From Williamsia phyllosphaerae (GTDB lineage: Bacteria > Actinomycetota > Actinomycetes > Mycobacteriales > Mycobacteriaceae), in NCBI RefSeq assembly GCF_014635305.1, contig NZ_BMCS01000003.1:641000-704999 (forward strand): DNA of 64,000 bases. Direction: 5' to 3'. Both the position numbers and the translations under genes were made by a program. The notes under the pieces are model-generated. The model worked only from the letters and a program-made list of their open reading frames with translations, had not been told where the DNA came from and did not search any database. Shown one piece after another: positions 17,173 to 25,167 of the stretch. The number at the start of each line of letters is the position of its first letter. The first letter of the stretch is position 1.

Positions 17173-17934
17173 TCAGCGATGGGTGAGACCGCCGTCGACG
17201 GCGTACTGCGCAGCCGTCACATACGACGCGTCCTCGGACAACAGGAACGCGGCGGCCTCGCCGGGTGTACCGACACGCCCCAACGGAACGTTGCCGAGGA
17301 CCGCTCTCTCGAAACCGGCGCGGGTGTCGGGGTGCATGAAGTCACGGAAGCCGGTGTCGATCGGACCGGGGACCAGGGTGTTGACGCGGATACCGCGGTC
17401 GGCGAGCTCGGAGGCCCAGGTCTGCGCCGCGGCGATCAGTGCGGCCTTGCCCGCGGCGTAGACCGCTGTCGTGGGCCCCGCCTCGTACGCGGACGTCGAC
17501 GACGTCACCAGAACCGAGGCAGAGGTGTTCAATCGTGCTGCGAGAGCTGCCAACTGGAGAAACGGTCCGCGGACGTTGGTGGCCATCAACGCATCGAAGG
17601 ACTCGGCGTCGACCTCGGCCAGCGGCTCAGTCGCGGCGAATCCCGCGTTGAGCCAGAGTCCGTCGATGCCCCTCGGACCGACAGCATCGAGGAGGTCGGA
17701 ACCCGTCGTGGGCGACGACGCATCGTTGGCGACGACGACTGCGTCCGGGAACATCGCGCGGAGATCATCGAGTCGGCCCGGATCGGTCCCGGTCAGCACG
17801 AGGTCGGCACCCTCCGCCGCGAGACGTTCTGCCCCGGCTCGGCCGATACCTCTGGTCGCCCCGGTGATCACGACACGCTTTCCAACGAAGCGGCCAGTGG
17901 GTGCAGGGGACCGATCGGCTGAGGTGTCAGACAT
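17173..17934 (-). CDS. Short-chain dehydrogenase/reductase
   Basis: A 253-residue classical SDR oxidoreductase. Cofactor-binding TGATRGIG is near residues 23-30, the NAG-like motif is LNAGF near residue 92, and catalytic residues are Ser in LVTSSTSA and YAAGK near residue 150. The C-terminal half has PGPIDTGF and ASYVTAAQYAVDGGLTHR, typical of this family. NADPH preference is suggested by the Arg in TGATRGIG. ATG 17934 (MSDTSADRS) is chosen; an ATG at 17943 is possible. The substrate is unknown. It is followed by the hypothetical gene 16768-17166. Confidence 0.92.
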   Translation of the reverse strand: MSDTSADRSPAPTGRFVGKRVVITGATRGIGRAGAERLAAEGADLVLTGTDPGRLDDLRAMFPDAVVVANDASSPTTGSDLLDAVGPRGIDGLWLNAGFAATEPLAEVDAESFDALMATNVRGPFLQLAALAARLNTSASVLVTSSTSAYEAGPTTAVYAAGKAALIAAAQTWASELADRGIRVNTLVPGPIDTGFRDFMHPDTRAGFERAVLGNVPLGRVGTPGEAAAFLLSEDASYVTAAQYAVDGGLTHR

Positions 17935-18050
17935 GCCCCTCACGGTTTCACGGGTGGGGTGTCGTGTCGAGGCAGAGCGAGGTGGTCTGGCCGGGAAATC
18001 CGTGGCTCCGATCGAGCCGCTGACGATCTCGTCGCGAGTAATCTGATGCG

Positions 18051-18614
18051 ATGCAACCGCTTCGGTACTCCATCAACGTCACGCTCGATGGGTGTTGCGA
18101 CCACCGCGAGATGGTCCCGGACGCATCCCTGCACCGGCACGCAGCACAGATCCTCGCCGACGCCGACGCGCTGCTGTTCGGGCGGGTGACCTACGAGATG
18201 ATGGAGTCCGCGTGGCGACCACCGGCCGACGGATCGAGACCCGAGTGGACGGAACCCTTCGCCCGAACCATCGGCGCGGCAAAGAAGTACGTCGTGTCGC
18301 GCACCCTCGAACAGGTGGACTGGAACTCCGAACTCATCACGGGCGACGTGGGGGAGTCGGTCCGGGCGCTCAAGCAGCAATCGGGACGCGGAATCTACGT
18401 CGGCGGCGTGCAGCTACCGATGGCGCTGGCCGAGCTCGGCCTGATCGACGAGTACGAATTCGTCGTGCACCCCCGAGTGGTCGGACACGGTCGACGACTC
18501 TTCGAAGGACTGTCGGTGCCGCTGGACCTCACGCTGGTGGACCGGGAAGAACTCGAGTCCGGTGCGGTCGCTATGCGGTACGAACCGAAACGCCCGGGCA
18601 CGCCCGCTTCCTGA
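18051..18614 (+). CDS. Dihydrofolate reductase family (RibD C-terminal type) protein
   Basis: A 187-residue protein of the RibD_C/DHFR-like fold. The opening RYSINVTLDGCCDH, FGRVTYEMM near residue 43 (the usual 'GR.Ty..m' motif) and GIYVGGVQLPMAL near residue 110 (the pyrophosphate-binding glycine loop) are present. Members reduce a pteridine- or flavin-like ring with NADPH, but many small actinobacterial copies have unknown substrates. ATG 18051 directly follows gatgcg. It is divergent from the SDR gene. Confidence 0.85.
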   Translation: MQPLRYSINVTLDGCCDHREMVPDASLHRHAAQILADADALLFGRVTYEMMESAWRPPADGSRPEWTEPFARTIGAAKKYVVSRTLEQVDWNSELITGDVGESVRALKQQSGRGIYVGGVQLPMALAELGLIDEYEFVVHPRVVGHGRRLFEGLSVPLDLTLVDREELESGAVAMRYEPKRPGTPAS

Positions 18615-18649
18615 CACTGCGACACGGCGGCGCAACCGGCCGCGGGTGA

Positions 18650-19012
18650 TCACTTCTTCACGAGGCAGAACGGGTGCCCCGCGGGGTCGAGGTACACCCG
18701 GAACCCCTCGAACGCCTGCCCGGGAACCGCGGTCGCCCCGGCCGCGAGAAGTTCGCGCTCGGCCGCATCGAAATCGGTGACCTGGACATCGAGATGGAAC
18801 TGCTGGCTTGCGTGCGGATCAGGAAACGTCGGAGGTCGATGCTCCGGGGACGGCTGGAACACGAGGTTGGCTCCGCCGAGTCCACAGTCGAGCTTCACCC
18901 ACGACGGGTCGGCGGCGTCGAGTTGCCCGCCCAGCACTCGCTGATAGAACGTGGCCAACGCGACCGTGTCCGGGCAGTCCAGGATCACGGCGTTGACGAA
19001 TCCGATTGCCAT
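18650..19012 (-). CDS. Glyoxalase-like (VOC) domain protein
   Basis: A 120-residue VOC-superfamily protein of the glyoxalase-like_6 type. It opens FVNAVILDCPDTVALATFYQRVLGG, cited as the key DCPD and FYQRVLGG parts. The second beta-alpha-beta-beta-beta half is QFHLDVQVTDFDAAERELLAAGA, ending GHPFCLVKK. His in QFHLDV and Glu positions may bind a metal, but the substrate is unknown. ATG 19012 is the clear start. It is divergent from the PPOX-like gene at 19125. Confidence 0.85.
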   Translation of the reverse strand: MAIGFVNAVILDCPDTVALATFYQRVLGGQLDAADPSWVKLDCGLGGANLVFQPSPEHRPPTFPDPHASQQFHLDVQVTDFDAAERELLAAGATAVPGQAFEGFRVYLDPAGHPFCLVKK

Positions 19013-19124
19013 GTCGTCACCTCTCATACGTGTGCGATGTCCTCGAACCGTAACCAACCATGCATGCCCCCGCAGGGGGGAACCGCGAGAGAAGCGGTGA
19101 TCGCTCCCAACTATGGTGAGCGCC

Positions 19125-19694
19125 ATGGGCAAGGTCTTCGACTCGATCGACAGCTCGCTGCGCACATGGATCGACGCGCAACCCATGTGGTTCGTCGCGA
19201 CCGCCCCACTCGCGGATGATGGCCACGTGAATGTGTCGCCGCGGGGCCACGACTCGTTCTCGGTGCTCGACGAACACCGTGTCGCGTGGGTCGACTACAC
19301 CGGCAGCGGCGTGGAGACCATCGCGCATCTCCGCGAGAACGGCCGCATCTGCATCATGTTCACGGCGTTCGACGGCCGTCCACGCATCGTTCGTCTGCAC
19401 GGACGTGGAACGGTGTCGCTCCCCGGCGAGTCCGCCTTCGACGAGGTGGTGGCGCGCCACCCTGCGAACCCGAGTACTCGTGCCGTCGTGACCGTCGAGG
19501 TCACTCGGATCAGCGACTCCTGCGGCTGGGGCGTCCCCGTGATGGAGATGGTCGACGAACGGGACCTCATCCGGCTGCACGCGGAGAAGAAGGGGGTCGA
19601 CGGGATGATCGACTATCGCGCGCAGAAGAACGCGCGGAGCATCGACGGGCTCCCCGGACTCGACGGGCACACACACCACGAGGAACTCCGCTAG
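19125..19694 (+). CDS. Pyridoxamine 5'-phosphate oxidase family protein
   Basis: A 189-residue split-barrel flavin-binding protein. Typical features are MWFVATAPLADDGHVNVSPRG, with the substrate-facing VSPRG, the tight AWVDYTGSGVETIAHL segment and the GRICIMFTAFDG strand. The C-terminal tail is RLHAEKKGVDG. Members bind FMN or F420 and reduce various substrates; this subgroup is uncharacterised. Both ATG 19125 and ATG 19113 are possible starts. The last 4 bases overlap the convergent membrane-protein gene. Confidence 0.82.
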   Translation: MGKVFDSIDSSLRTWIDAQPMWFVATAPLADDGHVNVSPRGHDSFSVLDEHRVAWVDYTGSGVETIAHLRENGRICIMFTAFDGRPRIVRLHGRGTVSLPGESAFDEVVARHPANPSTRAVVTVEVTRISDSCGWGVPVMEMVDERDLIRLHAEKKGVDGMIDYRAQKNARSIDGLPGLDGHTHHEELR

Positions 19695-20764
19695 GGGCGG
19701 ACGGCCGCGCGACGGTCCAGCACCGCGCACGCACCGCCGGCGAGCACGACGAATCCTGCCGCGGCGGCCAGCAGTACCGCCTCGGGATGACCGCGCACCA
19801 CCACTGCTCCGACCGCCGCGCCCACCATCCCGGCGATCGCGGCAACAGCGAACTGGGGCAACAGCTGTCGGTTCCATCCCCGCCACAACGCGACACCGAC
19901 GAGCACTACACCGAACACCATCGACAACGGCGCGAGTCCGAAGTTCACCCCGTATCGCACGGCGAGCGCGGGCACGGCGAACACGACCAGGAACCACCCC
20001 AGCGACCGCGCGGCCGACGCGGAGACGGGCCGCGGCGGGAGCTCGCGGCGTGCCCACAGGCGCGCGCCGAGCAGAGCGATCACAGCAATCGCGATCAGCG
20101 GAAGCCACGAGATGGCGTGCCCCAGGTTGTACAGCGTCGCCACGTCGTACACCGCCAGGACGACGCAGCCCAGTGCGGCGGCCGACACCGCGAAAGGCAC
20201 CACCGCCGGCGGTCCGGCCCGACCAGCCGACAACGCCGGCAGGAACATCGGTGTCACAACGCCTGCGACCACCCGAATGATGATGTCGACCACGGTGTAC
20301 GGGTTGTGCAGGTCCCACTCGATGAGGCAGAACGTCGCGGTGAACGACGCCGAGATCAGCCATCGTGCGGCGACCACACGCCCGAACACATCTGCACTGA
20401 ACCATCGACAGACCAGCAGGTAGGCGGTCATCACGAACGGCAGCTCCAGCGCGGCCTGCACGTGCAGTACGGTCCACGGCCATGCGGGCAGGACGTCGAC
20501 CACCGGACCGAGATCGGCCATGTCGAACCAGCCGGCCGGAAGATAGACGGCCACCGGTGACGGATCGCCGTTCCACACCTGGTCGACGAACGCGGTGAAC
20601 AGGGCCTGGTTGACGAACATCGCCGCCACGACGACGCCCAGCCACGTTCCGGGATGCCGGAGCACGCCACCGCCGCGGCGGGAACCCGACCGGAGTCGAG
20701 GCACCCACAGCACTCCGACTGCGCAGGACACGATGATCACAGCAGCGAGCACCAGTTCTCCCAC
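19691..20764 (-). CDS. Multi-pass membrane protein of unknown function
   Basis: A 357-residue protein with about nine hydrophobic segments and no family I recognise. The loops include WFDMADLGPVVDVLPAWPW and an acidic-aromatic EWDLHNPYTVVDI motif near residue 155. A conserved-looking LYNLGHAISWLPL helix start is near residue 230. The start is GTG 20764. It lies between two convergent or divergent neighbours and is not clearly in an operon. The regular hydrophobic pattern and codon use support a real gene. Confidence 0.75.
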   Translation of the reverse strand: MGELVLAAVIIVSCAVGVLWVPRLRSGSRRGGGVLRHPGTWLGVVVAAMFVNQALFTAFVDQVWNGDPSPVAVYLPAGWFDMADLGPVVDVLPAWPWTVLHVQAALELPFVMTAYLLVCRWFSADVFGRVVAARWLISASFTATFCLIEWDLHNPYTVVDIIIRVVAGVVTPMFLPALSAGRAGPPAVVPFAVSAAALGCVVLAVYDVATLYNLGHAISWLPLIAIAVIALLGARLWARRELPPRPVSASAARSLGWFLVVFAVPALAVRYGVNFGLAPLSMVFGVVLVGVALWRGWNRQLLPQFAVAAIAGMVGAAVGAVVVRGHPEAVLLAAAAGFVVLAGGACAVLDRRAAVRP

Positions 20765-20851
20765 ACCGTGAGACTAGGTGCTCGGCCCCGGGCACCCACG
20801 GGTCGCACGCGGGGACCGCGACCGCGAAGGGCGACCAATTAGGGTGGGGGG

Positions 20852-21382
20852 ATGCCTGCCAATCGTCGTCCGCGAGCGCGGGAGGAGAAGCGGGACGAGA
20901 TCGTCACCTCCGCCCGCCGACTCTTCGTCGACCACGGTTACGACGACACCTCGCTGAGCAGGATCGCCGCCGACGCAGGGGTGACCACGAACACCGTCTA
21001 CTGGTACTTCACCGACAAGGACCACCTGCTGGTCGCGGTCCTCGAAGGCCTGCTGGCCGAGGCGATGTCGCGGTACGAACCCATCGCGGAACGTCCGTTG
21101 GCGGACAAGATCATGTTCGCCGTCGACGAGCTGTCCGCGATGCGCAATCTCGTCGACACCGTGCACTCGCGACGATCGGCGTCACCGGTGATCGATCAGT
21201 GGCACGACACCTTCCACGGGGTGGCCGACGCGCTCACGCGGGGCGACCTGCCGCCCGAGAACGCCGAGCCGGCGAGCCACATCATCGCGTTCGTTGTCGA
21301 GGGTCTGCTGACCCATCCTGGCGGCAAGGCCGAACGGCGCGCCATCGTCGATCTGCTCGTCGACCGCATCGCCGCGCCCTGA
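20852..21382 (+). CDS. TetR-family regulator
   Basis: A 176-residue TetR-type regulator. The helix-turn-helix covers residues 18-60 (TSLSRIAADAGVTTNTVYWYF). A helical C-terminal ligand domain is shorter than the family average. ATG 20852 follows gggtgggggg. The TauE/SafE-type transporter starts 4 bases after the stop, so the two form an operon and the regulator probably controls its own transcription and that of the exporter. The inducing compound is unknown. Confidence 0.9.
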   Translation: MPANRRPRAREEKRDEIVTSARRLFVDHGYDDTSLSRIAADAGVTTNTVYWYFTDKDHLLVAVLEGLLAEAMSRYEPIAERPLADKIMFAVDELSAMRNLVDTVHSRRSASPVIDQWHDTFHGVADALTRGDLPPENAEPASHIIAFVVEGLLTHPGGKAERRAIVDLLVDRIAAP

Positions 21383-21386
21383 CCCG

Positions 21387-22172
21387 GTGTCGATCTGGGA
21401 AGCGATCGCGATCCTCGTCGCCGGTGTCGGGGCCGGGGCCATCAACGCCGTCGTCGGCAGCGGCACGCTCATCACGTTCCCGACCCTCGTCGCGTTCGGC
21501 TTTCCACCGGTGACCGCCACGATGACCAACGCCGTGGGTCTCGTGGCCGGCGGGGTGTCGGGTACGTGGGGCTATCGTCGCGAACTGGCCGGACAGTGGC
21601 CGCGCCTGCGGTGGCAGATCCCGGCGTCGTTGGTCGGTGCGGGGATCGGCAGCTGGCTGCTGTTGCATCTGCCGGAGAAGGCTTTCGAGACCATCGTCCC
21701 CGTGTTGCTGGTCCTGGCCCTCGTACTGGTGATCTTCCAGCCCCGCCTCCAGCGATGGACCGCGTCGCGCGCCACCGGCGTGCCCGACGATGCACACGAC
21801 ACCGCCCTGCAGCCGAGTCGCCTAGCGCTGCTCGTCGTGTCGACGTTCGCGGTGGGGATCTACGGCGGTTATTTCACGGCCGCGCAGGGAATCCTGCTGA
21901 TGGGGGCCATGGGCGTGATCGTCACCGACAGCCTCCAGCGTCTCAACGCCACCAAGAACCTGCTGTCCCTCATCGTCAATGTCGTTGCGGCGTTGACCTA
22001 CACCGTCGTCGCGTTCGATCGGATCCACTGGGCGGCGGCCGGGATCATCGCGGTCGGCTCGTTGGTCGGGGGAGTGGTCGGCGCCCGGTACGGACGCAAC
22101 CTGTCGCCCGCCGCTCTGCGGGGGGTGATCGTCGTGGTCGGGATCATCGGTCTGTGGCGATTGGTGGCCTGA
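21387..22172 (+). CDS. TauE/SafE (TSUP) family sulfur-compound or anion exporter
   Basis: A 261-residue permease with about eight transmembrane helices. The duplicated TSUP motif is visible twice: GVGAGAINAVVGSGTLITFP near residue 12 and FAVGIYGGYFTAAQGILLM near residue 152, cited as key parts GAGAINAVVGSG and GIYGGYFTAAQG. Members move sulfite, sulfoacetate, taurine-derived products or other organic anions. The start is GTG 21387, 4 bases after the TetR gene, and transcription ends at the terminator at 22189-22233. Confidence 0.88.
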   Translation: MSIWEAIAILVAGVGAGAINAVVGSGTLITFPTLVAFGFPPVTATMTNAVGLVAGGVSGTWGYRRELAGQWPRLRWQIPASLVGAGIGSWLLLHLPEKAFETIVPVLLVLALVLVIFQPRLQRWTASRATGVPDDAHDTALQPSRLALLVVSTFAVGIYGGYFTAAQGILLMGAMGVIVTDSLQRLNATKNLLSLIVNVVAALTYTVVAFDRIHWAAAGIIAVGSLVGGVVGARYGRNLSPAALRGVIVVVGIIGLWRLVA

Positions 22173-22188
22173 CACCCCTACGCCATAT

Positions 22189-22233
22189 AGTCAGCAGTCT
22201 TTCCCGCTGAGCGGGAAAGACTGCTGACTTTTT
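22189..22233 (+). terminator. Strong rho-independent terminator
   Basis: Perfect 19-bp arms at 22189-22207 and 22211-22229 enclose a 3-base TGA loop, and the right arm runs into five T's ending at 22233. The stem contains AGTCAGCAGTCTTTCCCGC. It ends the TetR-TauE operon. The convergent PQQ-dehydrogenase gene stops 11 bases further on; the opposite strand gives only an ATAT tail, so action on that side is less certain. Confidence 0.9.
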
Positions 22234-22243
22234 CCGCCCGCCG

Positions 22244-23437
22244 TCAGCTCGCCGGGCGGACCCGCAGGATGCGATCGTTGCCGCCGTTGTCGGTGCTCAC
22301 CAAGAGCGAGCCGTCCCGGTCGACCTTCAGGGCACGCAGACGGCCGTAGGTGTCACGCAGACCGTCGGTGGTGCTGACCGTCTCGCGGCCGTTCTCCGTC
22401 AGCGTGATGAACACCAACCGCTTGCCCTGTTGCGCCGAGATGACCGCCGTGCCACCGAGAGCACCCCATCCGCTGCTGGGCAGGAACTCGAGCGCGGGTG
22501 TCGCGATGGTCGGCGCCCCTGACGACCAGACTGCTCCGATGGCCCCGGGTACGCGCGCAGGGTCGGTCATCGGCACCGACTCGTCGTAGATCAGAGGCGC
22601 ACGGTCGGGGCGGTAGCCGTAGTTGCCGCCTGCCTGCAGGAGGTTCAGTTCGTCGTCGCGGCTGGTGCCCTGCTCGATGGAATAGACGCGTCCGGTCCCG
22701 GGCTGGATCGTGACGCCCTGGACGTTGCGGTGTCCGAGGGAGTAGATCGGGGTACCGGGGATCGTCCCGCCGGCGGGTGCACCGCCGATGGTGATGTGCA
22801 GGACCTTGCCGCCCAACGACGTTCGGCTCTGCGGGTACGACCGCACGGCGTTGTCGCCGGTGCCCACCCAGAGGGTGCCGTCCGGTGCGGCGGTCAGGCC
22901 GCACCCGGCGTGCCGCCCGCCGGAGTTGACCGGGATGTTCGACAGCACCGTGCGTGTCCGCGTGAACGACGACCAGTCGTCCGCGACACGCCACGCGACG
23001 ACGTTGATGACCTGTCCGGAGTTGGGGAAGGGGATCGGCAGCGACCCGGCCGATCCCGTGCCGAACGCTGTGGGCGAGGTCTTCTCCGCCTGGCACGAAT
23101 ACAGGGTGCGGTTCGACGCGAAGCCTCGGTCGACCGCGAGCCCCATCAGACCGGCCTCGTTGGTGACGAAGAGTTTCGATTGATCTGCGCGGACGGTCTG
23201 CGCTGTTCCACCCGGACGTATCGCGACGAACCGACCACCGCGCTCACCGGTGATGAGGGTGCCGTCGGGGGCGATCTCGATGTCCCAGGGTTTGTCGAGG
23301 CCGGCGGCCACCGTGCTGACCGACAGCGGCGGCGCGGCCTGTGCGGGCGTGACGGCGGTCAGCAGCCCGACGCCCAGCGCGCTGATCACGCCGAGTGTGG
23401 TGAGCAGTGAACGGTGAGGGACGCAACGTCTGGTCAC
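22244..23437 (-). CDS. Secreted PQQ-dependent sugar dehydrogenase-like protein
   Basis: A 397-residue exported beta-propeller of the glucose/sorbosone dehydrogenase family. The N-terminal signal peptide has a basic start and a hydrophobic LLTTLGVISALGVGLLTAV core ending AQAAPP near residue 37. Propeller landmarks are GLDKPWDIEIAPDG, the ligand-binding NSGGRHAGCGLTAAPDG (catalytic His) near residue 178, LWVGTGDN and GHRNVQGVTIQ. The start GTG 23437 is fixed by the signal peptide. Oxidation of a sugar or polyol outside the cell with PQQ is the family role; no PQQ biosynthesis gene is in the window. Confidence 0.9.
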   Translation of the reverse strand: MTRRCVPHRSLLTTLGVISALGVGLLTAVTPAQAAPPLSVSTVAAGLDKPWDIEIAPDGTLITGERGGRFVAIRPGGTAQTVRADQSKLFVTNEAGLMGLAVDRGFASNRTLYSCQAEKTSPTAFGTGSAGSLPIPFPNSGQVINVVAWRVADDWSSFTRTRTVLSNIPVNSGGRHAGCGLTAAPDGTLWVGTGDNAVRSYPQSRTSLGGKVLHITIGGAPAGGTIPGTPIYSLGHRNVQGVTIQPGTGRVYSIEQGTSRDDELNLLQAGGNYGYRPDRAPLIYDESVPMTDPARVPGAIGAVWSSGAPTIATPALEFLPSSGWGALGGTAVISAQQGKRLVFITLTENGRETVSTTDGLRDTYGRLRALKVDRDGSLLVSTDNGGNDRILRVRPAS

Positions 23438-23590
23438 TTTGCCACCGTAATGCCGCTCTTTACGATCAGGCAGCTGATTCGCCGGACTTCGCCCACCCAC
23501 CACCCTGTCCGCAAAGCCTCATACGCCCGCGACGGATCCACATCACCCGCACTGACCAGCACTGACGTCGAAGAGGCGCACAGTGGAGGG

Positions 23591-24487
23591 ATGAACCCGT
23601 TCAGTTCGGTCCAACAGGCCGTCGGCGAGATGATCTTCGCGCGCGTCGCAGGGGACGAGGGGCCTGCGCGGCGCGATCGGATCCACCTGTCGACGGGCCC
23701 GCGGCGCTACGGCCCGGACTCCGCTATCTACCGGGTGCACGGCGACGCGTCGATGTTCGTCGGTGGCATGCGCGCACTCCTGCTGCAGTCGCTGCACCCT
23801 CTCGCCATGGCGGCGGTCGACCAGCACTCGGGTTACCGCGGCGACCCGTGGGGGCGGCTACAACGCACGAGTACGTTCCTGGCCGAGACGACGTTCGGCA
23901 CCATCGAGGACGCGGACCGGGCCATCCGGATCGTTCGGGCCGTGCACAAGCAGATCACCGGTACCGCACCGGACGGACGGCCTTACGCCGCCTCCGATCC
24001 GCACCTCATCCGCTGGGTTCATGTTGCGGAGATCGACAGTTTCCTCCGTGCCCACGATCGTTACGGTGCGCGTCCCCTCGACGCTGCCGGCCGCGATGAT
24101 TACGTCCGCGAGACCGCGTTCGTCGCGCGTGGTCTCGGTGCCGTCGACGTCCCGGAGACCACCGCCGAACTCGACGAACTCCTCGCGCTGTATCGACCCG
24201 AACTCAAGAGCACGGCCGCCGCGCGGCGTACGGCGCGGTTCATCCTGTTGAACCCGCCCATCCCGCTGCCCGTGCGCCCGGCCTACGGTCTGCTGTCGTC
24301 GGTCGCCGTCTCGATGATGCCGTGGTGGACCCGTCTTCCCCTGCGGTTGCCGTACCTACCCGTCACCGAGGCAACGGCGGTGCGGGGGAGTGGGATCGCG
24401 ATCACCTCGGCGATTCGGTGGGCACTCGGTCCCGCTGCCACACAGAACAATCGGGGCGACGGGGCGGTCACCGCGGCGCGAGCCTGA
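23591..24487 (+). CDS. MpaB-type (DUF2236) oxygenase
   Basis: A 298-residue protein of the DUF2236 family, which includes the polyenoic-acid oxygenase MpaB and latex-clearing protein Lcp-type b-haem enzymes. The conserved SLHPLAMAAVDQHSGY segment has His69 and His79, likely haem ligands or active-site residues, followed by GRLQRTSTFLAETTFG. RWVHVAEIDSFLRAHDRYG near residue 137 is another family block. ATG 23591 is used. It sits between the divergent secreted dehydrogenase and a TetR gene. Substrate is unknown; lipids or hydrocarbons are typical. Confidence 0.88.
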   Translation: MNPFSSVQQAVGEMIFARVAGDEGPARRDRIHLSTGPRRYGPDSAIYRVHGDASMFVGGMRALLLQSLHPLAMAAVDQHSGYRGDPWGRLQRTSTFLAETTFGTIEDADRAIRIVRAVHKQITGTAPDGRPYAASDPHLIRWVHVAEIDSFLRAHDRYGARPLDAAGRDDYVRETAFVARGLGAVDVPETTAELDELLALYRPELKSTAAARRTARFILLNPPIPLPVRPAYGLLSSVAVSMMPWWTRLPLRLPYLPVTEATAVRGSGIAITSAIRWALGPAATQNNRGDGAVTAARA

Positions 24488-24511
24488 TCGGGCGTTCGAG
24501 GTCGACAGCGC

Positions 24512-25117
24512 TCAACCGTCCTGCTGCGGCCACCGGTCGGTGATCACCTCGGTCATCTCGTCGACCCACGTGCTGTCGAGAGCGGCGTCCCGCCGGATCA
24601 GGATGCGAAAGATCGCGGTACCCGCGACAACCTCGGCGAGCATGGGTAGCTGGTCCTCGCCGCGGCGTCCCTGACCGAAGCGGGATTCGAACACGGTCAG
24701 ATTCCCGGCCAGTCGGCCGATCATCATGGCGTGCAGGTCGGGATCGGCCACCGTGTCGGCGATGAGACCCGGCAGCGCGAGCCGCACCTCCGGACGGTCG
24801 AAGATCACCCGGACCGTCTCGACCAGGGCCCGAATCTCGTCGCGCATGTCGCCTGGACGGTCGATCGCGGGAACGGATTCGGCGAACAGCACCGCCTCGT
24901 GGACGAGTTGGGCCTTGCCCGACCACCGCCGGTAGATCGCAGCCGTGGTGGTGTTGGCGCGCGCAGCGATGGCCGACAACGACAGTCGGGGATAGCCGGT
25001 CTCGAGGATCAGTTCACGGGTCGCCGCGACGATTGCTGCGTCGATTCTGCTGTCGCGAGGCCGACCCGGCGCCGACTGACCGGACCTATTGCCATCCGTG
25101 GCGCTTTCTGGTGACAT
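24512..25117 (-). CDS. TetR-family regulator divergent from the dikinase operon
   Basis: A 201-residue TetR-type regulator. The helix-turn-helix is LSLSAIAARANTTTAAIYRRW near residues 45-65, and the C-terminal domain resembles the TetR_C_16-like group (PGLIADTVADPDLHAMM). ATG 25117 lies inside the palindrome ATGACGTCAT (25116-25125). It is divergent from the three-gene operon starting at 25168. The 50-base gap holds the inverted repeat at 25135-25154, so it most likely represses itself and that operon. Confidence 0.9.
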   Translation of the reverse strand: MSPESATDGNRSGQSAPGRPRDSRIDAAIVAATRELILETGYPRLSLSAIAARANTTTAAIYRRWSGKAQLVHEAVLFAESVPAIDRPGDMRDEIRALVETVRVIFDRPEVRLALPGLIADTVADPDLHAMMIGRLAGNLTVFESRFGQGRRGEDQLPMLAEVVAGTAIFRILIRRDAALDSTWVDEMTEVITDRWPQQDG

Positions 25118-25134
25118 GACGTCATCGTAGATGC

Positions 25135-25154
25135 AATACGACCTGCATCGTATT
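25135..25154. promoter_or_regulatory. Probable TetR operator ahead of the dikinase operon
   Basis: AATACGA (25135-25141) and TCGTATT (25148-25154) form perfect 7-bp arms with a 6-base spacer. ATGCA and TGCAT at 25131-25135 and 25143-25147 form a second, overlapping short pair. It sits midway between the divergent TetR start (25117) and the GTG at 25168, exactly where an autoregulatory operator is expected. Confidence 0.65.
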
Positions 25155-25167
25155 TGAGGGAGTGTTC

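Noticed and set aside
19017..20795. A 592-residue minus-strand open frame over the membrane-protein and PPOX genes
   Set aside because: It crosses two genes in the wrong phase, with Arg- and Gly-rich low-information sequence; the membrane protein at 19691-20764 in another frame has regular hydrophobic helices.
23414..23590. The upstream extension of the MpaB-type frame
   Set aside because: It lacks family likeness and overlaps the promoter of the divergent secreted dehydrogenase; the homologous region starts at ATG 23591.
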